Source: Manduca sexta (taxonomy: Eukaryota; Arthropoda; Insecta; Lepidoptera; Sphingidae). From it: a stretch of 64,000 nucleotides of DNA. Position numbers and translations under genes: made by a program. Under the pieces are notes generated by a model, which saw nothing but the letters and a program-made list of their open reading frames with translations, ran no database searches and was not told where the DNA came from. Positions 33,119-43,820 of this stretch are shown here, piece after piece. The DNA lies in contig NC_051120.1 in assembly GCF_014839805.1 (NCBI RefSeq), forward strand, positions 4,526,001 through 4,590,000, given 5' to 3'. The number at the start of each line of letters is the position of its first letter. Position 1 is the stretch's first letter.

Positions 33119-33696
33119 AGCAGAAGCAATCTGAGTCTGTCGCAGAGTCAGAATCTATATTGTTATTTGATGAGCAAAAAGAGATTGAGTCTGAGTTTGA
33201 TCATGACTGTCAATTCTATGACTGTGATGAGAGTATCAGCCCGGCGGCTGAAGCAACTTTACCAGTAAATCTAGAAGGTACAAAAGAGTCAGTGACTCTG
33301 GAACAGCGAGAGTCTCTCATTGACTTAAGGCTGCCTAGTGTGGAAGAAGAGACAGCGAATTTGGAACAGGAATCGCACCCTGAGCGCAGATACCCTTCCA
33401 GAGACAGAAAACCAACAAATTTTTATAAAGCCTACAATACGTCAATGGTAGATTCTAATGAACCTACGACATATTACGAAGCTACTCATGCCGATGATGC
33501 TGATAAGTGGCAACATGCTATGGTTGATGAGTATAGTTCCTTAAGGAAACTCCATACATGGAATTTAGTAGATAGACCTAACAAAAGGTTATACCATGTA
33601 AATGGATTTACAAAATTAAAAGGGATGCTTATGGTAATATTACCAAGTATAAAGCGAGACTCGTCGTCAAAGGTTTTCATCAAGTTGAAAGTGTAG
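33115..33696 (+). CDS. Copia integrase-RT linker and start of RT
   Basis: An acidic, glutamate-rich linker is followed by RRYPSRDRKPTNFY and DADKWQHAMVDEYSSL, the segment that leads into the copia RT domain. The frame is lost near 33585-33593 by another single-base shift; the following conserved KIKRDAYGN-type stretch is read in the next frame. Confidence 0.85.
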   Translation, partial: LKQKQSESVAESESILLFDEQKEIESEFDHDCQFYDCDESISPAAEATLPVNLEGTKESVTLEQRESLIDLRLPSVEEETANLEQESHPERRYPSRDRKPTNFYKAYNTSMVDSNEPTTYYEATHADDADKWQHAMVDEYSSLRKLHTWNLVDRPNKRLYHVNGFTKLKGMLMVILPSIKRDSSSKVFIKLKV

Positions 33697-33719
33697 ACTA
33701 CAAGGAGACGTTCGCACCA

Positions 33720-34340
33720 GTGATTCGTCATTCTTCCCTCCGCACGTTGTTTGCGATAGCTGCAGATATGAAGTTGAGAATGAAGCACTTAGATGTCGAT
33801 ACAGCTTTCCTTAACGGAGATTTAGAAGAAGAAGTTTTCATGGAGCAACCTCTTGGTTTTATTCAAAAGGGTAAAGAAAACAAAGTTTGTTTATTGAAGA
33901 AATCTCTTTACGGTCTTAAACAGGCACCGCGAGCTTGGAATAAAAAGTTAAATGAAACGCTTTCTAAAATAGGTTTCATAGGAACTCCTTCCGAACCTTG
34001 TGTGTATACTAAACTTTTTGGTAAAGAACTTGTAATATTAGGAATCTTTGTTGATGACATAATAGTCTTCTTTAATTCTGATTTGACATTTGACACTGTC
34101 AAGAATGATTTGTCGAAATATTTTTCATTAAAAGATCTCGGAATATTGAAATGTTATTTGGGACTACAAGTTGAAAGTGATTCCGAGAGTATAAGGTTGA
34201 ACCAGCGAAATTATATTCTTTCTATATTAGAAAAATTTAATATGAAGGATTGTAAGGCCGTGGATACTCCATTAATTAAAAAGAATATGGAAAAAGAATG
34301 GATGGTCAAGTCGGTGAGTCTTATCCTTATCAAAACTTAA
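33720..34340 (+). CDS. Copia reverse transcriptase
   Basis: The frame is open from about 33594. It carries the RVT_2 landmarks LDVDTAFLNGDL (first catalytic Asp), LYGLKQAPRAW and FVDDIIVF (D112, D113), the copia form of YVDD. It makes the cDNA copy from the element's RNA. The frame breaks near 34295. Confidence 0.93.
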   Translation: MIRHSSLRTLFAIAADMKLRMKHLDVDTAFLNGDLEEEVFMEQPLGFIQKGKENKVCLLKKSLYGLKQAPRAWNKKLNETLSKIGFIGTPSEPCVYTKLFGKELVILGIFVDDIIVFFNSDLTFDTVKNDLSKYFSLKDLGILKCYLGLQVESDSESIRLNQRNYILSILEKFNMKDCKAVDTPLIKKNMEKEWMVKSVSLILIKT

Positions 34341-34597
34341 TAGGATGCCTCATGTATCTAGCGGTAAACACACGACCAGACATCGCTTACGCCACGAGCT
34401 ATTTAAGTCAATTTAATACGTGTTTTACTAAAGAACACTGGAATGCTGCTAAAAGGATTCTGCAATACCTAAAAGGTACCCTAAACTATTCATTGGTTTA
34501 CAGGAAGAATAGAGAACCTTTAAAGGGTTTTGTGACGCAGACTGGGCAAACTGTCCAATCGACAGAAGGTCATACACCGGTTATGTTTACAAGTTAA
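34298..34597 (+). CDS. Copia RT end and RNase H start
   Basis: YPYQNLIGCLMYLAVNTRPD and ILQYLKGTL are the conserved stretch between RT and RNase H in copia. The last quarter of this frame is nonsense: a one-base loss in the T run near 34525-34531 moves the RNase H to the next frame. Confidence 0.88.
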   Translation: MDGQVGESYPYQNLIGCLMYLAVNTRPDIAYATSYLSQFNTCFTKEHWNAAKRILQYLKGTLNYSLVYRKNREPLKGFVTQTGQTVQSTEGHTPVMFTS

Positions 34598-34668
34598 GTG
34601 GAGGTCCAGTATCATGGGAATCCAAGAAGCAACCTACTGTTGCGTTAAGTTCGGCCGAGTCAGAATAT

Positions 34669-34863
34669 ATGGCATTAGCGTCTGCCACGAAGGAAGCGTG
34701 TTACTTACGTCGGTTTATATACGAGATAACAGGTATACTTTGTTCAGTTAACTTAGCTTCTGACAGCCAAAGTGCCATTAATCTTGTTCGAAATCCTGTA
34801 CACCACAGCAGGACGAAGCATATAGATACTAGGTTTCACTTTATTAGGGAAAAAGTTATCTAA
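34669..34863 (+). CDS. Copia RNase H, C-terminal part
   Basis: The frame is open from about 34530. Landmarks are AESEYMALASATKEACY, SDSQSAINLVRNPVHHSRTK (given in part) and HIDTRFHFIREK. At 34863 it meets a stop, and two compensating one-base shifts separate it from the last conserved stretch, which ends at a TAA near 34978. Confidence 0.88.
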   Translation: MALASATKEACYLRRFIYEITGILCSVNLASDSQSAINLVRNPVHHSRTKHIDTRFHFIREKVI

Positions 34864-35015
34864 TAATATTGTTAAGTTAGAATATATAAAAGTAACGATA
34901 TGCCTGCTGATGTACTAACGAAGGCCCTCGGACCTCTAGCACACAAACGATGTGTAGTTAACTTAGGTTTAGAAACTTAATTATTTTATTTGTTTTGTTT
35001 CTGTCACAACTGCGA

Positions 35016-35026
35016 TTAAGGGCGGC
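35016..35026 (+). other. Copia polypurine tract
   Basis: The purine-rich TTAAGGGCGGC lies directly before the 3' LTR, where plus-strand DNA synthesis starts. Confidence 0.7.
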
Positions 35027-35204
35027 TGTTGGAGATTGTAACCTTCGTCGTGACTTATTATTTTTTATATGTTCTATTTTTAGAACTAATTGTATTTTGT
35101 TTGCCATAGTTACTTCCCTTTTAGTCCGAAATAAACACTCATGTCAATAACATCTTTTTACTAACTTTATTTAATTACTAAGAACATATACCATATTTAC
35201 AACA
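35027..35204 (+). repeat. Copia 3' LTR
   Basis: The second 178-bp LTR, followed by the GTATT target duplication at 35205-35209. Confidence 0.95.
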
Positions 35205-35209
35205 GTATT

Positions 35210-38200
35210 GACTTTGTCAAAGGTCGGTATTAACAAGTCAAAACAGGTTTGCGGTCATTTTGCTATTATGACCTCGTGTTTAATTAATTCATAGTGTTGT
35301 TTGACGCCTTCCATTCGGTGTTTTAACTGGATATTGTTTCATACATCAACATTATTTGGACAATATACAATGGTTCCTTAAATTATTAACACTATAATGC
35401 TCTAACCTTTAGCCTGCGGCAAATAAACCTCAAGCATTGTGGATAATTAAATGTATCCTACATTACTTTAGCTTTCTTCAATTATTTCCTTTTTTTTATT
35501 TCAAGATCGGGTTCCTGTGTTAGACGTCTGTCTTTATTTCTTTTAATTTAATTTCTCTTGCAATTTGTAGAATTATCTAAAGTATCTTTCTAAGCACAAA
35601 CAAGTTTACTGCATTTGTGATATTATGTTTAGAGAAAGATAAAGATCGAATATTGTTGACTAAAATATTTTACCGATCATTGTCAATAAGGTAACAAACA
35701 GATGTTTTTTTAATTTAGCTTTCTGAGAATGTAGTTTATGTAGAAAGTGTGCATGGCATTTGATATGACGTCACTTTTTACACCAAAATTTAACTTAATT
35801 TGAACTATATCAATATATCGAAGAAAACTGAATACGTTCCAGATTTTTCGATAAAAAGCCGTGGTATTCCCACAAGAATCCAAATATCATCCGTGATGGG
35901 CGTTAAACAAAGCTAAAAATAAAACCATTTTCACACGTTCAACAATTTCTCTGGTTCTAGTGTTTGCTCAGAGCGTTCGGTGACCAGCCGAGTGTAATTT
36001 GATTATGCTCACGTTAGAAAGTGAGAATTTTGCGTTAAAGTCAAATATTGTCTTCGTTTCCATTCAGCGGTGTGAAATGTTTTATGGATTTATTGACTCG
36101 CGAAAGACGTAACGTGTAATTTAAATTTAAAATGGAGGGTTTATTTTATGAAGATTTCTTGACTGCTAATTATTCTATAACAGAAATTATTCTGTCACAA
36201 GAGACTGCAGATAAGCTTTAAAAAAACTGAGATATTTATTGCACAATGCAAGGAAAAAGATATACTAGAAATCACCTAAAATACGACTAAGGTATTCGGT
36301 ATTTAGGACTCTAATAAAATTACTAAGAATATCTTAAATTGGCTTTACTACAGGAAAACATATAAGAGCAAAAATCTCTTAAAATGGCGCTACGGCAGGA
36401 AAATATTTTTACAAGGCGCGTTTTGTGGAACGCATGCATTGTACCCGACATGGTAACTTCACAATTGTCTATACGCGGCTTGAACTCTGACTAGACGTAC
36501 TTGTTTTCCTTAAGATTGTCAGATAAAGTGGAGCAGCTCGACCTCCGTTTGAAATATTTGGTATTTAATCATATGAAAATGCATGTGTGAAGAATTTTAA
36601 TGTTTCTTCGAGGTACGGAGATAGCACTGCATAGATTGATGAAGTTTGGTATAAATTGACGACTGAATAACTATTGTCTAAAATGAAGTAAAATACAGGC
36701 TGCTTTTAAAATATGGAAAGTTCTTTTACCTCTCTTAATTTTTTGTATTTTGTTTAGTTACGTATATATTTTAAGTTTTTTCTTAATTTTCTGATTTGTT
36801 TTTTATTGTTTATAAATTGTCTAATAGTCCATTATAACCGAAATATATATTTCGCGAAAATAAAAAACCCAATAAAATACGCAAAACACCTTTAAAACCA
36901 GCAGATGTTTCGTTACTAGGTGGTCCATATGAAATATATCCAATAAAACATCTATTTAGAATAAGCCCTGACCTAAAAATTCCTCACTATATCATGTACA
37001 CAATAAAAATCGAATAAAGAAACATATCTGGTAGTCCAAAGAATCATTTTTAGAAAATAAAAATACTTCAGACCACCCGCACGATGTGGAAGCAATCTTG
37101 GATTTTATTCTTGATACATATGTAATTTAAGATGTATCTGATGGATTATGTTGGAGATTATCGAAGCAAGTAGAAAAAATAGAACGTGCACGGTGTGTTG
37201 GAGAGGCTGGAGCAAAATTTTTTATTAGTAGACTAGTATTGCTCATGGTTTCGCTTGCATGAAAGTATGTATGTTCATTAATAACCTATAGTAGTAACAG
37301 ATAATTAAGTTTCTTATTAGTCTAAGAATCATCAGTATTTGAATGGTGGTTGCAGAGATTACCCTTATATCTAAACTATCAGATTTTAACTTTTTATAGC
37401 ATTAGTAGACACGAGCATACGAAATTGATGGCTATAGATCACCACGCTCTCGATTATTCGCATTTCAAGAAAAATATCGGGTACGTTTACTACTTAGAAA
37501 AGGGTCTTTCCCTCTTCTATTAATATTTGGATGAAAGAAGGAATGTTTGCATCCCGAATCCTTGAATCCGAATCTTTGAATAAACGAGATCCAAGAGTAA
37601 CTCCGTTCACGTCAGTGTTCGCTCAGAGAGCCTTATTTATTTACTGAACTAATTAATGATCAATATAATTAATTGTTTCACGAGACTTTTTGCTATTATA
37701 GCTTAGGTTCTGCTTAGAGCATTTTCTATAATATCAATTCATATTCAATCAAGAGGAAATTAATTCAATCGCCCTATTCCAAGCTGTGTGCTTAGTAAAC
37801 ACTGAACGAAATAAACACCTTCGTAATGGCGGATTGCACATAATTGAAATATCAAGGTATTAATGGTATTTGATTTGAAGTTAAACTTAGTGGAGTGGTA
37901 GAATATATAGACTGAGGATCGGGATTGGATTCCTAAGTAGACTTTGCGTGAGTTTTTCTGACATAATTTGCCTTGAAATAGATTCCCTAGAGGGATGATG
38001 ACAATTAATGTATTTGAAAAAAAATACCAAAATCTATTCAAAATGCTAGATTTTTTCGAATCTTAAACTTAAGATAAATAAGAGCAGGTCGAAATATATT
38101 TAGTTATCCCCAAACCAACGGAAGAAATTAATACATTAAACCAAAATAGTTGCCTTCTTCAAGGATATTTTGAGACATCGCCGTTTTCAAATAACTGTAG

Positions 38201-38415
38201 CTAATCCAAATCAGGAACTGTATTGCTACTCGCTCAGTAGGCTAAAAATACAATCCATCTGAATTGGGACATCGCGGTCAAGTATAGAACAAACACGTCG
38301 AAGGGAATGATCGATAATGCAAAGGTAGTAACAATATTTTGTTATTAAATTGTGTTATTTGAAAATTATCAGTGCATTTATATTTTAAATACATTTAATT
38401 GTTGACTTATTAGGT
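35210..38415. other. Long stretch without a supported gene
   Basis: Unique AT-rich DNA. TGACGTCA at 35766-35773 is a CRE palindrome. TCTTAAA.TGGC..TAC.GCAGGAAAA is repeated at about 36332 and 36376. The minus ORF 37760-38041 has no signals of a gene. Confidence 0.4.
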
Positions 38416-38520
38416 ATGAGACTGTCATAGTAAAGTTGTATTGCATACGCAGTACAACTTCCAGTTTGAGGATATGAATCCCAAGTCGGGGAAAGTGATA
38501 TTGGGCTTTTATTGTCAATA
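38416..38520 (+). repeat. SINE-C head, degraded
   Basis: TTGTATTGCATACGCAGTAC, TATGAATCCCAAGTCGGGGA and AAAGTGATATTGGG resemble the tRNA-like head seen in reverse at 42400-42462. The A and B boxes are damaged. Confidence 0.5.
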
Positions 38521-38559
38521 GCAGCCTACCATCTGGAATTCATATTTTTTTTTAGAAAT

Positions 38560-38804
38560 GCATGGCATAGTGACCTCACTGCACCTGATGGTAAGTGGAG
38601 TGGGGTTCTACGAAATGTCGACTGATGAGAGATGATTACCTCTCGACAGTCGACATAATTATGTCGGCCTGTTCGAACCGGATATACACAGGCTGATCCC
38701 GGAACACGACAAACTTACGTGGGCTACTATAGGAAATTTTAACAGCTTGTACGGTGGATGGTAACCGAGCGGATATAAAATATATCCTACCACCAGCAAA
38801 TTAA
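38560..38804 (-). repeat. Family B retroposon copy
   Basis: Plus-strand text CTGCACCTGATGGTAAGTGG, AGAGATGATTACCTCTCGAC, TGATCCCGGAACACGAC and ATATCCTACCACCAGCA is the reverse complement of family B, nearly full length. Confidence 0.82.
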
Positions 38805-38826
38805 CGAAATACGAACGGTGAAAAGT

Positions 38827-39210
38827 ATGCACTAGTTGCATTTTTGCCTACATCTTCGCAGATAAAAGGTAATTGTGTTATTCTCATAGTATATTGTCAC
38901 CTGATTGGTCCAGCGGTTGCGTATTCTGCTGCCAAATCAAGAAGGATCCAGGCTCCATCTTCATTGCTAAATATTAAAAAGTTCACTATGAATACTCAAC
39001 ATAATTCGAATATAATTTATGCACTAGTTGCATTTCTGCCTATCTTTTTGCAGATAAAAAGCGTACGTAATTGTGTTATGTGTCACTTAGTATATTGTCA
39101 CCTGATTGGTTCAGCGGTTGCGTATTCGTTTGCCAATCCGGAACGCCCCAGACTCGATCCTTTTTGCTAAATATTAAAAAGTTCATGTAAATATTCAACG
39201 TAATCCCAAA
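38827..39210 (+). repeat. Tandem duplication, 192-bp period
   Basis: ATGCACTAGTTGCATTT, TGTCACCTGATTGGT.CAGCGG, TTGCGTATTC and GCTAAATATTAAAAAGTTCA occur in the same order at 38827 and 39019. The opening resembles the end of SINE-C (GTGCACCAGTTGCGCC). The GGT.CAGCGGTTGCG part resembles a tRNA A-box region, so a head-to-tail SINE arrangement is possible. Confidence 0.75.
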
Positions 39211-42200
39211 TACATTATTAACCTAATGCAGGAAGTATTGTGACGTCATGAACAACATCGTCATCTTACTTCAATCCATGTTATCTTTCACAGATCAGCT
39301 CATTAAGTTATTTATAAGTCAAAGATAATTCCACGTTGTTTAGATCCTTGGTCATGTTCTTGCTGATTCACAATTTTGATTTATTTCGCACTGTTTCGTA
39401 TGAGAACGTCGACTCATGTTCTTTCCCCAAGCTGAGTTATGGACTTTGAAGATAGCCGAGTCACTTTCCCGATTCCTTAGGGATAATAGATGCTAATTTA
39501 CTTCATGGGTTTTCTACGAACGCGTTCGTAATATCCTAACAGATTTCCTGTATCATGACTCACTTGAATAAGTATCAGTATATGGTCAGTATTAATGATT
39601 CTTCCGTACGTCAAGTTGATGAAGTAGATTGATCAGTTGCCTTATACGAGCCGAAAAAAAGAAAACAAAGAGTTTTTTTGTCCACATTAAGAGATTTGCA
39701 CGTCGTAGTCCTGATATTTACTTAGCACGACAGTGTGATTTGAATCGCGTGTATAGGATAATAAGATTTAATTTTGCATAAGCCGTCTTCATGAGATCTG
39801 CAAACAATTGCCTGTATCATAATTGGGATTATAATAAGTCACTTCTAAACTTTTTATTCGTTTCTGGACTTATTAAAATCTTTATTTATAGAGTTGTAAG
39901 GTTCAGATTGAATTTGATAAACAGCTAAATATAAATTTGTTTGTTTAATCTTGACAATAATAGGTAGGCAGCGATTCATAAGGCTTAAAATCTCTTTGAC
40001 AACGGTTTGCTTCACAAATTTTTGATTTACATAATCTTTAAAACTTTGATCTTTGAACCAGGTATCATCTTACTGATGTCGTGACACTTAATTATGTTGA
40101 TATTAAGTTTTCCTATTCCTTTTATGTTGTTTCGAAATGGCTTGTGTACAGAGTTCAATGTTGTAATAAAAGTTGGAGTTACGCAAATATTATTGGCCTT
40201 TAATGTTATTTTAATGCAGAATGGAAAAAACCTATATAATATACATATTTTTTACACACTATAATCATGATTTTTTATAATCTAATAGATAATTAACCTG
40301 CCGCAAAACTAAACGAATTCAAATGTTTTTGCCGGTATCATAGATCAAACACCCAATGGAATACTTTAATCGATTCAAGACAGCTTGGTTTTTAAGGATC
40401 TTGTTTAGTTTTTCCTCGCTGTTCTGAGAATACATGTGGTATTGTGAGATTGGCATTGACTCATTGGCCTTGTGGTTTATGTTTTCAATGGGACTTTGTT
40501 GCAGTGGTTACATCATCATGTTAAAAAATACACAATTTGCACTTATTTGAAAAAGAAGTCTGTTAGGTTCTAAATTTATTTGGTTCATAATTTATATAGG
40601 CATTCGATAGCTGGGTTTATTTTCTGTTCATAGTAAAGGCCGTTGTTTTATAATTCTCAATATTTCTGAAATATAACACCCAACAACGTATTACTGATAC
40701 TATGATTAAACTTTGTCTCTTCTTTTTTTATGTTTTCATAGAATATAAAAATCGAATTGTTTCAACATACTGACACATTAACATATTTTTGTTACAATAG
40801 AAGCATCCTTCACAAACATGGAATGACAAATTAGACACGTTTGTCACAATATTTTGATACATTGCTTCGCCAGGAATTCTTCGGTTGTGTTTTACGATGA
40901 TGTTCGAGATGCTATGTCGGTGATTAAAATCCGCGGGATGTTTTGCTTTTGATCGGATTGAATTTCGATAAACAAGGATGACTTGTTTTGGTTTCTTGGA
41001 ATGCGATTCGTTGTTCAATTTGATGTTCTTTGGAATTTTGTATTATAATTATTATTAAACGTAGTTGATGTTATTTAAAATGGATAAACAGTAAAGTTAG
41101 TTGTACCAGCACTATTTATAAGTAGTTTAAAAGAAAATGTAGCGAGACATTATGGGATTTACCTTACATCTAATGTCAAGATGTTGAACGTAGTTTAGTG
41201 ACATACGTCAGGCAAATGTCTTAGTAATAATTATATTCATTTTATTAAATATATGTACTATTTTAATCATACATGAATTGATAGCTTTCATTTCATGACA
41301 TTAAATATAAATTCTTCAAATCAAATACAACAAGTCAAGGTCGTAGAATGTCTTCAAGATTAGATCAATCAACTGTATTAAAATCAGCTTCCCAAAGTTT
41401 CATTACACCACAATCTCCCCAACTTAAGCTTAAGTACTCAAGTGAAACTCCAAAGCATCTCAAGTCTATCAAATTTAACCAGCTGAGTTCATAAACCTAA
41501 ATTATAAGCTTACTCAGCTAAAAAGAACGATCAATTAAAAAAAATCACACATGACAAGCGTTTCCGTGTCGTTGACCCCGTCATCGCGGCAAGCGTTCGC
41601 GAAATGATGACATTTCCAAATGGTGTGATTATGTTATTCCCAGATGCACTGACTCATGTGGGCTTGGAAATGTTTCTGGTGCCTTCTTGGACGTTTGGGT
41701 TATCTTCTTAGTTATCTGACTTATATTTTTTATCACTTATATTACACTAGTGCAAATTTATGTTGATCTTTGGCCGTCCTTAGGTGATAGTGTGCAAGTC
41801 ATGCGATAGATAGATATGCTGTAATATAATCTGCTCTAATATAATCTACTAATATTATACTAGTAGTAGTAATAAATACTAATCTACTATAATCTGACCT
41901 AATTTAGTAATGATGAATTAGTCATTTTTAATGTTAAAGAGCAAGACATTTAATAGTGATAATAGTGATCATGATGACTGCTGTACTTGCTTTTCCTCTC
42001 ATAGAATTAACTACACAGTTTATAAGGAACGTTTTACCTTCACAGAGCAATCATATCACACGAAGGTTGTTAATAATCTGATGAAGCAATATCCAATAAA
42101 CTTAATAACATGAACGATGAAGATAACAACAGATAACATAATGTTAAACATTACGATTTTAGTTAGGGTTACCATGACTTTAAATTAACTGGATTTCAAT

Positions 42201-42216
42201 ACAAAGATACAGACAA
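39211..42216. other. Long stretch without a supported gene
   Basis: TGACGTCA sits at 39241-39248. A minus-strand frame open from about 41042 to 40728 encodes about 105 residues (KKPKQVILVYRNSIRSK early on) but lacks an ATG near its start; it is unproven. An 18-codon ATG ORF lies at 41551-41607 in a GC-richer patch (41550-41710). An irregular TAATCTACTAATAT-type tandem repeat is at 41815-41905. Confidence 0.4.
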
Positions 42217-42462
42217 CACGCATTTATCCCCGAAGGGGTATGCAGAGGCGCAACCAAGGCACCCACTTTTCGCCAAATGTGTTCCGTCCCATGATGTGAT
42301 AGAGGGCGAGCCCATCGCCATATCGGGCACAAATTTCTGACTCCGGGCTGATACTGAGCAGGAAAATCTAAATATCACTTTGCTCGACCCAGAATTCGAA
42401 CCCAGGACATCAGAGCGCTGTCATACCGCGTATGCAGTACAACTACGCCACGGAGGCAGTCA
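42217..42462 (-). mobile_element. SINE-C, near full length
   Basis: Read on the minus strand: GACTGCCTCCGTGGCGTAGT (A-box region TGGCGTAGTTGT), GGGTTCGAATTC (B box), then CAGTATCAGCCCGGAGTC, GCGATGGGCTCGCCC, CATCATGGGACGGAACACA and the self-complementary CCCCTTCGGGG followed by ATAAATGCGTG. It is tRNA-derived by its boxes. It is the best reference copy for the other C fragments. Confidence 0.85.
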
Positions 42463-43382
42463 TTCAAAGATAAACTGTTCCTTATTTATAATCCATAGTT
42501 AATAATAAACACAAGGGAATGTAACTCTTTCTAGAACGCATTCGATCATTAAACAAACTTTGTATAAAAAAAAATTATTCATTTAAAAACAAAGGACGTG
42601 AAATACTATCCAGGTTGAGCCAGTACTTCAAGAGCTATTCCGTGTCCTGGGAAGCAGATGGTAACCCAAATAAAAGTTAATCTAAGTACATTAGAGTGGC
42701 GTGTGGGCGTCTAAAGTGCCGATTAGTGGGTAGTACTGAAATCTCGAAACCGTAAACTATGTACAAATGAGATCATCAGTATTGGCGTCCCTTTGTCTGC
42801 CTGTTGATTTATTTGAACGTTTAAATAGAGGCGACCTCGGAGTTATTAATGGGAAAATTGCTATATAATCTAATCCTGTTAGAAACTCTTCTTGCCAATT
42901 TTTATTGCAATATTTTGTCTATGAGCTTAGCGTGTTTTTTCATGATATATTTCAAATTATGTTTACTGGAATTTCGTTTTATATATCGGAACTTTGACGC
43001 AATCATTTCAGGCTTTTGTTGCATCTAGTTAAACATCTGGTTGGACAATTTCATTTAATACCAAAAATTAAATTTTATTGCGTTGCATTATAACATGCTC
43101 ATAACAAATGCATATTATGAACTTTTAAAAGTGTACGACGTAAAAAGATCTCAGATTTGCAGCATTACAGTAGGTACCCTTTAATCGATGAAGTAATCGA
43201 CACCCTTCACAATCCGTAACACTTTCCCTCTGAATCCTTGAACTGCACTCGACTACCCACAGTTCGCAGGATGCGGCCCACGCGCCACTCAAGGTGCCAG
43301 CGAATCAATGGCCGCCATTGTAACTCAATCCATCGACTCGATCTGGACGAGGTCACGCTCTAACGAACGAATGAGGGATTAG
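42463..43382. other. No gene; GC-rich patch with palindrome
   Basis: Mostly AT-rich. From 43200 to 43375 the sequence is GC-richer and holds CAATGGCCGCCATTG at 43306-43320, an odd palindrome made of two inverted GCCATTG half-sites (a Pho/YY1-type core). Confidence 0.45.
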
Positions 43383-43820
43383 ATTTTGAATTTGGAATTA
43401 GTACAATTAAACTGTTTTGGTTGGATGATGTTTTCACACTAAAAACGGATTACGATTTGAATTTCGAATTAGTAAGAAATGTTTGGATGTATTTTTGGCT
43501 AATGCTTTTTTGGTTTTGGTAGGATATGTAAATGTATGTATGGACAAAGAGTTAACATTTGAATTTGGAATTATTAGCACTGTTATAACGTGTTTTTGTG
43601 TATAAAGGCGGAATAGGTCAGTGTAACGGAATGTGTTAACGGAGCGGAGATTAGAGGTTTTGAAATTGGAATTAACACAATTAACGCATAATTTAACCCT
43701 TTTTCTTACAACATACATATTACATTCTTGAAGATATTTTTTCAAGGTCATAATGGCCTAACATAAAAAATATAGAACTGGCTGACATACTGTGTATTTG
43801 ATTTTGAATTTAGAATAATT
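43383..43820 (+). repeat. Five spaced copies of a GAATTTGGAATTA motif
   Basis: TTTGAATTTGGAATTAGTAC-like units occur at about 43383, 43454, 43556, 43657 and 43801, spaced about 70, 100, 100 and 145 bases. The DNA between them is not similar. Minus-strand ORFs here (43434-43751) are not supported as genes. Confidence 0.6.

Larger units (their letters stand above)
30724..35204 (+). mobile_element. Ty1/copia LTR retrotransposon, complete structure, frames broken
   Basis: A 4481-bp element with 178-bp LTRs that look identical by eye (30724-30901, 35027-35204), TG...CA ends, and the 5-bp duplication GTATT at 30719-30723 and 35205-35209. The internal order is gag with zinc knuckle, protease, integrase, reverse transcriptase, RNase H. 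Integrase before RT defines Ty1/copia. All domains are present, but the single expected polyprotein is cut by about eight single-base indels and by no in-frame nonsense substitution. Identical LTRs imply a very recent insertion. The indels may therefore be assembly errors; otherwise the copy is a fresh but dead one. Confidence 0.96.

Noticed and set aside
40728..41042. About 105-residue minus-strand open frame
   Set aside because: No ATG near its start and no convincing splice acceptor; no family recognised. It is somewhat better balanced in composition than other chance ORFs but not enough to call.
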